Notes under the pieces: generated by a model
The model's input: only the letters and a program-made list of their open reading frames with translations
Told to the model about the DNA's origin: nothing
Databases searched by the model: none
Position numbers and translations under genes: made by a program
NCBI RefSeq assembly: GCF_025698545.1
Contig: NC_068569.1
Location: 12,648,001 to 12,712,000, forward strand
DNA: 64,000 bases
Direction: 5' to 3'
DNA from: Gossypium raimondii
Lineage: Eukaryota > Streptophyta > Magnoliopsida > Malvales > Malvaceae
Part shown: piece by piece, positions 33,222 to 46,298 of the stretch
Layout: the number at the start of each line of letters is the position of its first letter
Numbering within the stretch: the first letter of the stretch is position 1

Positions 33222-35480
33222 GTACCATCTATAATCCTATTCCATTGCACACGTCCAATATTCCACAGCACAGGAAGCTGACAAATCCTGAAGGGATATT
33301 AGTTTTTGTTTTTACATGGATTATAACTTTTCCTACCCATTACCAGATTACTTAATTATCCCACAAATTGCATAAAGGCTGAATCATTTGTCTTTGGTCC
33401 CCACATGAGCATACTCTATACTATATATATTTCATCATTCATTTCCCATTAAAAGTTGCCTACACAGTCATCACCGATATCATCGTCCAAGTAGGATTTG
33501 GGGCATTGCTTAAAAAGACAAAAAAAAACTTCAACAAAGTTTAGCAACCCATCCTTGGACTACAAGACAAGAAACAGACATATATTGCCAAATTCCATTG
33601 AAGTCATTCTTGCATTTGATTTCTGTCTTTTCCTTTAACCCAGAGTACGTGACTCTGAAAAACGGATTCATCTTTGCGCGCTTTACATGTTAGGACATAG
33701 TGTCCTTCCACATGGTGTTATATATAATATATAAGATGGCACCTATTTGATTCCCAATAAGTAATTTTTGTTGCTAATCCAACTTGCATTTGCTTTAGGT
33801 TTTTTGGATTTTGGCTCAACGCTGACTCGTAACCTTTTTCCTCTTACCTTTAAATCTTATCACCTCCCTAATCACATATCTCCATCTTTCTCTTGGACGA
33901 AGATCTTTGCAACTTTATATTTGGTTTCGTCAACGGCTGAATGATGTTCCAGTTTTTGTCTTTTTAAATTCCTAATCAAATCCATAATATATATGTCTTT
34001 TCATATAATCTATCATATTGCCAAATATGCAGTATCACTTGATAGATACACCTTATTTTCTGGCTAAAGATTGTCTTTTGCAATGGGATAATTGCATTCA
34101 CTCTTAAACTTTCAAAAATTATTGTTTTAAGGGAAAAATTATGCATAAACTTTGATCTAATATATAATTTTATTTTGTGTTATTTTATACTTGAGATATT
34201 AATTTAATTCAATTTTACAAATTATTAACACTGTTATCAATATAACATCATTTTATGTCTACATATTACATAGATAAATAATAATATTTATCCAATATAC
34301 AAACAAATTGAAATTAAAATGTTTTATCTATTTTTTAAATGTGTATAATTGAATCAAAATTAAAGTTTCTTATTATTATATATTACAAGGTAGACAACAT
34401 ATAAAAATAATCTTATGTGTCTTCATAAAATTTTGACAAGTGGCTATTCTCATTATTTGACTCATCAACAAAATATTAATGTTAATATGCTTTTAATATA
34501 CTTTTTATTAATTATTAATTTCTATTTTTATATGTTATTTTATCTTATTTTATGTTTTTAAATGCAATTATTTCATTTATTCACTTGGTTTTCTTTATAT
34601 TTTTATTTTAATAAATTTGACTCGTAAATTTAGTCATAAAATATATTTTAATATTTATTTATATTAATATAAATAAATTCTTTAAAGCCATTGAAAACAA
34701 AAGTTAATATTTTATATTAATATTGATATAAATATACAATTTATATCTAACATTGATATATAATATTACGTATAATATTACGTAAATTTCCTTAAAAACT
34801 AAAAAATGTAAGAACTAATTTTTTAACATAATAAATAAAAACAAATATTTTTCTTATCTGTACTATTATTTAAACTTTCAATTGAGTTAGTGTCACGAGT
34901 TAACTAAGCACCAACTTTATTAGGAAATTATAGGAATGCCCTTCAATAATTAAAATAAATAATATTATTTGAGGGCGTTTTAGTCTTTTCACTTAAATCC
35001 AATTAAAATATGCATATGATGGAATTTGAACCCATGCCAATCACATTAGTGAAACCTTTAATTTATCACTCAACTAAAGTTTTATTTTGATATTTTTATA
35101 CATTTTAATTTAATCGAATTGGTGCCGCAAGTTAAACGACTTAATATTGATGGCGACACCATAATAAGCAATTTAATTTATTTCTTTTCATTTTAATAAC
35201 GTGCATATTTCATGTATTATTATTAATTAGTTTCAAATAATATGTTTCATTATTTATTGTATGTTATTTTTAAACACACATTTATGTTCTAAATTTATGG
35301 TTTCCACACGCATACGTGTGTGTTAAGATTTCTAGTTTATTTTAGACTATTTAACATAAAAATAAAAGTTAAATAATGTTGGAACTTTTTATGATTTTTT
35401 TTTCTGTAATCTTATAATCATAAATCATAACCATAAATCATTCAAATTAAACATAAATCATATAATCATAACCATTTTAG
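33222..35480. other. Intergenic, very AT-rich
   Basis: Upstream sequence of CLE copy A, then AT-rich DNA without supported genes. A GAATTTGAACCCATGCC phrase near 35013 resembles a tRNA T-arm, but no cloverleaf could be built around it. Confidence 0.5.
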
Positions 35481-36529
35481 TTCATGATCACCATATTCAA
35501 CCTTTCTCGGGTCTTATACGAGCCTACATATGCTCTAGAATTGACCCGAAATCGAACAAGAACCAATTTGCAACAATTTTAAAATTTCAAAACGACATCG
35601 CGACGTGAAAGGTTTTGTAACGCCCCTAACCCGAATCGTCGTCGGAACAGGGTTACGAAGCATTACCGGAGTTTACAAATTAATTATCAGACATTTCATT
35701 TCATCTAGCATTCATATTTGAAACGAATCAAAATCGTACATATTGTCCCTTAAACGAGCCCTCGAGGCCCAAATTTACGCATTAGAAACACATAGGGACT
35801 AAGTCAAAAACTCAGAAAATTTTTCGAAAATATTTAAAGTTTCCAACACTGCAGGGGTCACACGACCGTGTTTCAGCCCGTGTTTGTACCCGTATGAGTA
35901 TATTGACTTGGGTCACACGCCCGTGTGCTAGGCCGTGTGAGCATTTTGTTTTGTGCAAATTTAAGATACAGGGGACACACGACTATGTCACCTGGCCGTG
36001 TGTGACACACGGTTGAGACACACGCCCGTGTCTTTGCTCGTGTGGATGAAAATAGACCATTTTACAAGCCATATTTCTCACCCAATTTTGTGTCTATCTA
36101 CAATCAACATTACACATATCAACAAGCCATAATTAGACATTCAAAACAAGCCAAAATAAGTGGCTAAACTCAACACACTACATATAAGCCATCATTAAAC
36201 AAAATACCTATACATGCCATTATAACCAAAATCAAAACTTTCAAAAATATCGATAGAACTGATGGATAGTGTGATATATCTTCGACAAGCTTCCAACCCA
36301 ATCAAGTTTCCGATAATTTGAAAAGTAGAAGAAAACAAATACATAAGCAATGAATGCTTAGTAAGCTCGTATAAAATTTAATCATAATACTTCCTTTTCA
36401 AATATGAAATTTATACTTATCAAGAATAATCTAATATTGCTACGACAATACTCATGAAGTTATATTTAACAACTCACTAAGTGAATAAATATACAGATCA
36501 CTTATACATAATATTCCTAGCATAGTAGG

Positions 36530-36959
36530 TGTAACAATCCAATTTTCAAGAGTGTCGAACGGTGATTTGAGATCACTAAATTTGATGAAAAGTTAGAAAA
36601 ATTTATTAATTAATAATTATAAGTTAAGCGTGATTTTAGAAATATTTTTGAATTAGTGAATTTTGTGATTTAAAAGAAATTATTAGGTAAATTGGTCGAA
36701 ACGAGGTATCGAGACCTCGATATTATAAATCGAGCCGTAAATATTTTTATAAATATTTACGGAGTGTCATTAGGGTAGTATTAAAGTTTCGTTAAGAAAT
36801 TTTAAAGTTTTGATGGTTAATTGATTAAAAGGATTAAATTGCAATAGAGATAAAAGTTTAATTAAAGATTAAAAAGTTAAAAGGACCAAATAGGAAATTA
36901 TGCCTTTTCTAAAGTTGAGGCGGCATAAGTAGATTTTTTTAAAATCTAAAGTTAAAATA

Positions 36960-37006
<47 letters not shown>

Positions 37007-37800
37007 TACTTAAAAGTTAAGTATAAATATTATATAATGTTAGATTAGATTATAATATATTATATTATATTATAAAATATAGAAAAGAGAATTGAAACAG
37101 AATTGAAAAACGAAAACAAAGAAGAAATAGGAGAAAGAAAGAAAGAAAAGAAAAAGGAAATTTTGGGGTTTCAAAGTTTAAAGTTAATTTGGTAAGTCAA
37201 TTTAATCCTTTTTTGTAATTTTGAGTTTTGGAGTTCTAGAACAAAATATTTCATGGTTTATGTTAAAATTTTGAAAGATAGTTTATTTTAGACATGAGTT
37301 ATGTTGAATTAATTGACGAATTAGGGGTTAAATTGATTGAATTTCAAGTTAGAAGTTAGTAAAGGGTTGATTTGTAAAATAAATTATAGGTTTTGAATTA
37401 ATAGGGACTAAATTGAGAGAATTTCAAAATTAAGGATTTATGGTGAAATTAGAGAGGTAAATTAGTTTAAAGTGGGAATGGAATGAAAATATGAAATTAG
37501 TTTTGAGAATAAAAGTTAGTATCGGTTTAGGGACTAAATTGAAATTTAGGCAAATATTGAGTAAAAATTAAAATATTTAATGTGAGATTGAATTGTATTG
37601 TATTGATGATTTTTAATTGTTTTAATTTCGTAGCTAGCGTTGTACCGAAATTCTCGACTAAAAAGGGAAAAAAATATAGTCGACGAGGAATAACTCGGAA
37701 TTCTTAGTTTGTATTTCTATAATCCGAATCTAATTATTAATTGTTGTATTTTAAATTAAATGTTATGGTAAGTGATTAAGGTGAGAATTATTGTTTTCTT
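36530..37800. mobile_element. Inner LTR fragment nested in the middle layer
   Basis: Begins TGTAACAATCCAATTTTCAA. From about 36700 to 37740 it parallels 42990-43970: shared phrases include GGACTAAATTG repeats, TTTTAATTGTTTTAATTTCG, GTAGCTA(G/A)CGT(T/C)GTACC and CTAAAAAGG. The right limit is where this similarity stops. An (ATT)14 run occurs at 36961-37002. Confidence 0.5.
36961..37002. repeat. (ATT)14 microsatellite
   Basis: An uninterrupted ATT trinucleotide run inside the inner LTR fragment. Confidence 0.9.
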
Positions 37801-39549
37801 TTTTACAATTGATAATTCAGTAATAGATATGAATAAATACATAATATCATTCATCAATTTAATAAATAAATATTAAAGTTTAACCATACAAACTTACGAA
37901 TTGAATTGTAATAATTGTAGGAGTTCGAGACTATTCGCTATTTTTCCTTTTTATGAGTATCTATGAAATCTTAATCTAAAATATAAAATTACTAATTCAT
38001 TAGCATATATTTCAGTTCCAATTCATTTAACTATTTATACCCTTCTATTTTTTGAATTTACATAATTACCATAAGTTTTACAAGTTTTACAATTTAGTCC
38101 ATTAACTAATTAATCTATCAAATCAACTAATTTTCCTCAATTAATAATTTATCCAAATATTCTAGGCTATCAAACAGCCCTTAATAAAACAAAAATTTAA
38201 TACCAAACTCTAATATTTTAACCATTTTCACAATTTGATCCTAACACCAATATTTAACAAAATCACTTTATAATATCATCATACAAAAAAATTAAAGCTC
38301 TAAACCCACTTGATATTAATAATTTCTTTCAATATATTAATTTAGATAATAAAAATTCATTTTATGCAATTTGGTCATTTTTATATTTTTACAAAATTAC
38401 CCTTAGAGTTTTTCTTTTATTCAATTTAGCCCCGAGCCTAAAACATGCAAATTAGCCATTTTAATGTAAATCCATGCTAGTTGAATATTCATATATTTTC
38501 CTCCTCCTCCTCTCCATTCCACATCCTTAATGTATATAACATGCTTATATGTAATATTATCTATAATTCTACTATTTACTTATGTTCATATCAAAGTTGT
38601 CCACTTGATTCATAGTTAATAAATTATTTATATCTTGAGCTACAGAATTCTAAATTAAGATTCGCTTGATGTTTTTGAAACTAGACTCAAATATATTTCT
38701 ACTATAAAATTTTCAGAATTTATAGTTTAGCCAATAAGTACAAGAAAATCTTCAAATTTATCCCTATTCTGCTGTTTAAAAGCTTTGACCTTTGCTTACT
38801 AAAAATTAATTATCTCTTAGTACAGGGTTTGGATGATGTTTCTGTTTGTTTCTCTTGAAAATAGACTCATCAAGAATTTAAATAGATAAATTTAAACCAT
38901 TGATTATTTTTTTACAGTTTTTTATGATTTTCCAATGTCAGAATAGGGGAGCCCGAAATCAATCTAACCTTGTCTCACAAAAATTCATATATCTCATAAT
39001 ATGAAATTATTTTGCTTACACCGATTCTTCTATGTAAAACTAGACTCAATAGGATTTAATTTAATATTTAATTAACCTCTAATTTAATTTATACAATTTT
39101 GGTGAATTTTCAAAGTCGACTCTCTGCATTGTCTAAAACTATTTTAGTGTAAAATGTTTATAACCAAATTTATAACACCCTCCTTTCCTTTCTCTACAAT
39201 ATTTCCCATCACTTCCTCTTATTTCCCTTCACTAACATATCAAGAACATAGAAACTTATATAATAAAACTCTACTTTAACATCATTTTCATAATTTTTCA
39301 ATAATATCAAACTCAAAAATATATTGAAATCTTGATGTTCTTACCTTGTGATCCTATTGATTTCAATCTTTAACTTGATTTTCTCTCTCCTCCAGCTTCT
39401 ATTTCTTGAATCTAACTTGATATTCTAGCTCCCCATTGTCTCCTTATTATTTTTCTCTCTTGGCAGCTATGGAAATTCTTTTGATTTCTAAGTGAAAATG
39501 GTAAATTTTTTGTAAAAGGACCAAATTGTAAAGAAAGGAAAATTTCTTT

Positions 39550-39576
39550 CTTCTCTTCTCTTCTCTTCTCTTCTCA
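39550..39576. repeat. (TTCTC)n minisatellite
   Basis: About five copies of CTTCT/TTCTC in tandem. Confidence 0.8.
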
Positions 39577-42500
39577 CGTGGGTGCATGGAAAGACGATGA
39601 AAATTCTTCATCTTTCTTTCCTTTTATACTAAATAAAATAATAATAAAATATCTTATTAAAATATTAATAAAATAATATTTATCTAATTAAATAATTATA
39701 AAATATCATCAAAATATCTCTAATATCATCATTGCCTTCTAGAGTTCTCTCTCTTTCTAATTGACCATTTTTCCCTTTATAATATTTTAAAATTCCATCA
39801 TTGAGTCATCACTTAATTTAGTAAAATTACGATTTAGTCCCTCATAATTCTTCACCTATTCAATTTGGTCTTAATTCATCCATTTTCCTCAGTTTCTAGA
39901 TCATTCCACCCTTAAAATATTTGCACTATTGGTCCTTAAACTTTTTCATATTTACACTTTAACCCTTCAAAATTTGAGTATTTACTCTTGGGCAACAAAA
40001 CTTTTCTCACTTTTGCGATTTAATCATTTATTAAATTAATATGTTTTAATATATTTCCCAATGTTGACATAACTCAAAATTTCCCTTTTTGTCACTTTAT
40101 TTCCTTATTTTACTATATCAAGGATACTATCTTACGTTCTTACTGTAGTAATTTTCAGGGTATTACATGTTTCCTCGTTACGACGTGACATACTGACTTG
40201 CCTCGTTGTGATGGCAAGGTTTCTCATCACGTCGTGGCCCAGAGTCCAGGTCTCGTCATGACAACCATCACTTGACATCGTGACGTGGACTCTGTTTTTG
40301 ACACAAATAAAGCTTTTCGGCACCTATTTCAAGGCAACCATAACACTGCCTCATTTGGTGCCTATTTGCACCTTTGTATCTACATCATACTAACCAAAAT
40401 ACATTCCATAACATTCATTTAACCATTTCCCAAAACCAATCAGGCTAATATGCCTCAATTTGGCACCATTTTATACCAATTCAACCTATTCAAATGTCAC
40501 TTATACAACCATGCTTTTAAGCTATTCAAACCAACATTTAACCATGTCATATCAAGCTTAATTATGCTATTCAAAATTTCATATACAATATCATGCAAAT
40601 TACAAAATCAAACATATACAAACTTAACATTAGTTTGCACAAAATCAAGCATTAACCAACGTTTCAAAACAAACTAACATTTTTTTAAGTTAATATAGCA
40701 ACACCTATGTACATGCCACAAATCCGAGTCTAAAACGATTAAAAGACTACTGAATAGATGGTAGGATAATGTGGTCTTCAAGCTAATTCGATCAAAAAAT
40801 TTCACAAATAACGATCTACAAGGAAAAGGAAAAGTAACGGATAAACATAATGAATGCTTAGTAAGTCTATATGAAATTTACTTAACTTACATTGACATTT
40901 ATAACAATTTAGCAATTAAAACAAATTGGTGCAAACATGACATCTTTTGGCAACATTATATTTTCATGCACAATTCAATCACACAATCACTAAGTTAGTT
41001 CATTTGCAGATCAAACCATAATACCAAAACCTTGTACATATATAACCATTTCATATTATAACATATACTATTAATTATGCTCAATTTATAAATATCACAT
41101 TTCAGTTCACAATCAATCATTTCATTTCCGTTTTTAACTACTATTTTCATTTTTGTTTCGCCCGAAAAACTATAGCAAAATGAACTCGGATATACAAGAC
41201 TAATTTGGTCATACAAGCTATCATAATCAGGTTGCTCACAAGAGCTTAGTTCGATGATGCTAACACTAACTTTAGAGATTCTGCAACATATGTTGGATTT
41301 CAAGCCATCGTATTATCTCTGATCAAACACCCATTTCCCTTTTTCGATTGAACCATTTCCTTTTTCGTTTGGAGCTTAATGACATGTCACCATATCCTAA
41401 TCGTTTATTAAGTTCACACGAGCTCTATTACGATATTCAATTCATTCCAATACCTGTAATATCATCATATACATATCATTCAAGAATATAAACATTTCAC
41501 ATCTATTCCATACATCATGTTCACTTGTAATATTATATTTCTCATACTTAGGATTTGGTCCTTTAGATGCCAAAATCGTCAAAATTGTAATTGACCTAAA
41601 CTAATAAACATTATAAGATACATTTCAAACACAACATAAATAACATAGTAAGTTTCATATGAACTTACCTGGAAAAAAATCAACAAGCAAGATGTCGAGA
41701 ACTAATCTGAAATTTTGTCTTTTCCTCGATTATCCTTCAGTTGGTTCAAATCCTGATTTGTATGATAACTCATTTGAGTTTATCAATTCCAAATACCTTA
41801 TATCACCGTACTATATGCATATGAATTTTCAATTTCACTTTTTGAATGTTCCCTAAACTTTTTCATTTTATTCAATTTAGCCCCTAAAATCAAAATTGCT
41901 ATAACTTTCAAATTTGAGGTTTGATTTCAAAACCGATCTCAATTACATCCTTATATAGCCTTAAATTATCTATAATTACAAAATATAACATCAATTTCAA
42001 ATTTTATGCACTTTAGTCCCATAAACTAGCAATTAAATTTTACAAACTAGTCCTTTTTTAATATCTAAGCTTAAAATCTAACAAATTAACACTAATTTCA
42101 TCAAGCATTCAATAGTAGTAACTTTGGAAAACTTCAACAAAATTAAAATTGATGCACAAGCTAGCTAAGTCAAGCTTCCGGGACCTCAAAAACATAAAAA
42201 TTACAAGAAAAAGACTAAAAAAATCATACCTAAATAAAGGTCGAATGCTTGAAGTATAAAAAGGGGTTTTCTTCTTTCAAATTTAGGTGAACATGAAGAA
42301 GGTGAAGAAATCTATCATTTTTTTTCTATTTTGTCTTTTATAGTTTAATTAAAATTCAGTTAAATTGAATTAATCAAAATTTAACCTAATTAATTATAAT
42401 TAATTAACTTTAATCAAATTTAACAAATTTAGTGGGTTGTAATCAACATCCACCACCTGTTTGGCTAATATAAAATGGTTAATTTGTTCATTTGGTCCTT

Positions 42501-42954
42501 CAACTAATTAAAAATTTAGAGCGATTAATTGTTGCCATTTTTACAATTTAGTCCTTGCACCTTAATTAACTATCCATTTGACAAAATTAAGGGACCAAAC
42601 TTTAATAAAACTTTATACTAATCTCATAAATATTAATTATTGGAAATGGGGTTCCGAAAGCACCATTTTTGACACCATTGAAAAACGAGCTATTACATTC
42701 ATAATTGCCTCTCCTAACAATGTTCTCCAAAATTTAAAATTATATTATTTTTAATTTCAAAGTTATATTAAATGTATAAATATATTTTATAAAAAAATGT
42801 CTTTATTAAATATATTTTTATATTAAATTTAATAAAATTGTGTGGGATGCAAATTAATACCTATAATTAAACCACAATCAAAATTTAATATCTATAATTA
42901 TACCAAATCAGAGTTTACCTGCATCAAAATTCATGTATAATTTTAATGCTTGTC

Positions 42955-45239
42955 TGTAATTACCCGATAGTCAGAGGTGTCAGAAAGTGCATTCTCGGGA
43001 CTCCATTTTCGTAAATCAGAATAAATATTTACGAAGTTAGTTGTGTAGTTAATTAGGTTTTGGTTAAGTGAAATTGCATGAATTAAGAGTAATTAGGTAT
43101 AAGGACTAAATTGCATATAGGGTGAAAGTTGAATTAGAGATTAAAGAAAAATTACAGGGACTAAAGAAACAATTATGCCATTGTTCTTTAATAGGGCGGC
43201 GTAAGGTAAGATATTTATAAATTTAATATATATTATAATAAAATAAGTTTACTTAATATTTAAGTATATATATTATAATAATAAATTAATGTATAATAAA
43301 ATAAAATAAGTAAATGAATAAAAAAATAATAGAAAGCCAAAGCAAAACGAAAAAGAAAAAGAAAGACGCAAGGCTTAGGGACTTCTAGGGTTCAAAGCTC
43401 AACTGATTAGTCAATTTAGTCATTTTTCTTGTAATTTTTATGTTTTTGGAATTCCGGTGTTAAGTGCTACCCGACCCATGTCAAAATTTTAGCAATTATT
43501 AAGTTTTTAAATGTTGTTAATGTTTAATAATTTTAGTATTAGGGATTAAATTGATAGATTTTAAGTTAGAAATGAAAAGGATTAAATTGTAAAATAAATT
43601 GTAAATTATGAGGAATAGGGACTAAATTGTAAAAAATCAAAATTTAGAGATTTAAGTGAAAATAGGGAGTTAAATTTAGTTTAAAGTGGAAATTGTATGA
43701 AAATATAGAATTAATTGTGAAGAATAAAAAGTAGTCTCGGTTTAGGGACTAAATTAGAATTTAGGAAAATATTGAATAAAAATTGAAATATTCAATATGA
43801 AATTGAATTGTGTTGTATTGATGAATTTTAATTGTTTTAATTTCGTAGCTAACGTCGTACCGGAATCCTTAACTAAAAAGGGGAAAGATAAAGTTGACGT
43901 GGAATAGCTTGAAATTCCTGATTTGTATTTTTATAATTCGAAACTAGTTATTAATTCTTGTATTTTTTTTTATTTAATGCATATGACAAGTATTGAGGTG
44001 AATATTTGGCACTTTGACATTGAGTTGAATTAAAAGTTGATTGAATGGATTGAATTTATATATATATTATGAATATACTGATTATTTGAATTGAAATGAA
44101 TATATATGTGCAAATATGATAATTGAATATTGGTTGTATTTAGAAAGTGAAATTAAACTCTATTAATTGTATTGGACTGAGTCGGATATAGATGGCATGC
44201 CATAGGATTGGAAGAGTTCAGAGATTTCTTCGACTTCGAGTCGATGAGGCACTGGGTGCCAATGTACTTCGGTTTAACCGATGAGACATTAGGTGTCAAA
44301 TTTATATAGCGCTGGGAGCAATTATTACTTCGGATTTATCCGATGAAGCACTGGGTGCCAAACTGGTGTGTTGGTTGGATCCGTGTATCCGTTCGAGTCC
44401 AAGTTGTGTTAATAGGGGTAATTAAATAAAATAGTACTATGATTGATATTGGATGATATTGTATGTGAATGGAAATGAGATAGTGAATTGAAACATGAAA
44501 ATGAGACACATGAATTACGTATTCATGAATTGGATATGGATTGAATAATATTATTGTTTAAATGATATATATATATATTAAATTGTGAAAATCTATTATA
44601 TAGCAAGTGATGAGATTTGAGAATGGTATAAAATGATGTATTTATGAATTGAATATTGAATGGCTAATGTCATTGTATGAATAAATGTGCTTATAATTAA
44701 AATATGCATATTATATTATCCTTGTTTTTAAATATTCGAATTATAGAAATACCACTAGGTTTTACTTAGTGTACAGTTTTGTTTTCCGTGCGCAGATTAG
44801 GTACTTCAATTTTGAACGCCGATTTAGCATCCAACAACGCTCCCGAACTCAAATGTGGTGATGTCTATCTTTTGTGTCGACATGTACCTAGGGTGTCTAA
44901 ATAATAGTTATTTTATGGATTGAATGTAAATGAGATTATAAGTTTAATATTGGTTGGTTTTATACATATAAATATGTGTTTGTTTTTGAATCCATATTAT
45001 GGCATGGTAAATTGAACTAAACCTAGATAGGTGAATGTGAATTTAATCCTATGTTTAAGTGCTCATGAACTAGGCAAATTGATTTGGATTTAGTATGTTT
45101 ATAATTTGGATTAAAGTGATGCTTTGATGATTTGTTTTGATGATATGAAATGTTTGAGAATTCTGCCTGTTTGATCGATAAACTTCGGTAATGCTTCGAA
45201 ACCCTATTCCGGCGACGGATATGGGTTAGGGGTGTTACA
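42955..45239. mobile_element. Probable solo LTR, 2.3 kb
   Basis: Begins TGTAATTACCCGATAGTCAG and ends GGGTTAGGGGTGTTACA. The right end, read on the minus strand (TGTAACACCCCTAACCCATA, then CCGTCGCCGGAATAGGG), matches the start of the LTR at 35616, so the two are related copies in opposite orientation. Flanks TTGTC (42950-42954) and TTATC (45240-45244) agree at 4 of 5. Around 44225-44370 there are about three imperfect repeats of a unit with ACTTCGG(T/A)TT, CCGATGA and GCACTGGGTGCCAA. No coding frame. Confidence 0.6.
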
Positions 45240-46038
45240 TTATCCTTTATTTTAATAAAAAATATTAACAAATAATAATATTTTCCTAATGGATTAGAGT
45301 TAATTTTATTTTCGATGTATTATTATAGAACTATCAAATTTGAGGTTGAAGTTAAAGGAATGCATGTGCTTTAGTACATTTGTTAATTATCAAGTTAAAG
45401 AAGTGCATAGTACTTAGAATATCTTATGATCATGGTATAAAAACTGAAAATTGGAACATTGATTTATGTCGACCGAAAACGGAAACATAAAATATAACAT
45501 TCCATGCCTTGTGTTCCTCAAGTGGACACATTTTGATGTTTTTATCTACAGATATTTATAGTAGAGGAAGAGAAAGATATAAGTTTTAAGGAGATATGAA
45601 TTTTATTTTACTCTTTAAAGAAGATATCACTGTGTACTCGTTGCATAAGTTAGTATTATTCTCTTTACATGTCCACTTACTTCGTATTATCGCTATTTTA
45701 GGACGTGGGTATCATGCCCATAAGTCGGCATTATCATCTTTGGATGCCTGTTAACTTCTCAAAACTATATTATCTAAACCCGCGTCTCTCAATATTCAAA
45801 CTCATACCCTGAAGAGTCGGGTAGATCAAGGCTTGGGTTTGAACATGGGGAGATGTTCTTTTAGATAATAATTTTGAGGAGTCAATAGGCATCCGATAAA
45901 AAGATAATACGTACCGATTTATGGCTATTGACATCGACACCCTAAAAAGGTAGCGGTACCGTGTTGGCTGGTGGGCTGTGATAATGGTATCTTCTTTAAT
46001 GAGTACAACGGAGCCACCTCCCATAAGAAAACTAGAAT
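45240..46038. other. Intergenic, 3' side of CLE copy B
   Basis: No supported gene. Short open frames lack family similarity. Confidence 0.5.
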
Positions 46039-46254
46039 CTAGTTATTTATGAAGTGGTGGTGGGGGTCAGGTCCCCCAGGACTTGTTCTCTCAGGCTGTT
46101 GATACCCGTTTTTCTCAGCTTCTTTGTTCAGGTACTGTCTCCAGGCCTCGATGGATTGTTTTACATTCGTCTTCTCTATCAAGAGGCGACTTTCAGAGGC
46201 TGCAGACAAAAGTAAAATCAAGGTAAGGCACATCAGACACCTAAAGATAGACAT
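46039..46254 (-). CDS. CLE signalling-peptide precursor, copy B
   Basis: A 71-residue intronless precursor. MSIFRCLMCLTLILLLSAAS is a compact signal peptide (about residues 1-20). A short variable region follows (about 21-55), then the CLE box RTSPGGPDPHHH (56-67) and a 4-residue tail FINN. Of the 12 box positions, copies A, B and C share R1 and S3-P9 plus H11. A TATAAATA box at 46298-46291 lies 37 bp before the ATG, so the leader would be very short. As a CLE1-7-like peptide it would act outside the cell on an LRR receptor kinase; the specific receptor is unknown. Confidence 0.9.
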   Translation of the reverse strand: MSIFRCLMCLTLILLLSAASESRLLIEKTNVKQSIEAWRQYLNKEAEKNGYQQPERTSPGGPDPHHHFINN

Positions 46255-46290
46255 TGTTGCTTTGACATGGGAAGTAGAAGAGGCTTCCCG

Positions 46291-46298
46291 TATTTATA
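46291..46298 (-). promoter_or_regulatory. TATA box of CLE copy B
   Basis: A perfect TATAAATA on the minus strand, 37 bp upstream of the ATG at 46254. Confidence 0.55.

Larger units (their letters stand above)
35616..40167. mobile_element. Middle-layer LTR, interrupted
   Basis: Starts TGTAACGCCCCTAACCCGAA and ends TTTTCAGGGTATTACA, i.e. TGTAA...TTACA termini. Flanks GGTTT (35611-35615) and TGTTT (40168-40172) agree at 4 of 5 bases. It contains the inverted CACACGGCCGTGTG-like motifs at 35865-36045 (GGTCACACGCCCGTGTGCTA, GACACACGCCCGTGTC). An insertion from 36530 to about 37800 splits it. An A/T-rich 38-40 kb part has TAGACTCA phrases repeated at about 38680, 38865 and 39042. Confidence 0.55.
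35480..42697. repeat. Nested LTR-retrotransposon sequences (at least three layers)
   Basis: The outermost layer shows CGACATCGCGACGTGAAAGG before 35616 and resumes after 40168 with CGTTACGACGTGACAT and similar Cys-poor, CpG-bearing phrases; it ends AGCTATTACA at about 42697. The middle and inner layers are listed separately. Both outer layers carry the motif GAATGCTTAGTAAG (near 36352 and 40852) typical of one LTR family. No reverse transcriptase, integrase or gag frame was found, so these are solo LTRs or gutted elements. The left limit is uncertain. Confidence 0.6.

Noticed and set aside
35005-35050. tRNA-like GAATTTGAACCCATGCC phrase
   Set aside because: No acceptor, D or anticodon arms can be drawn around it.
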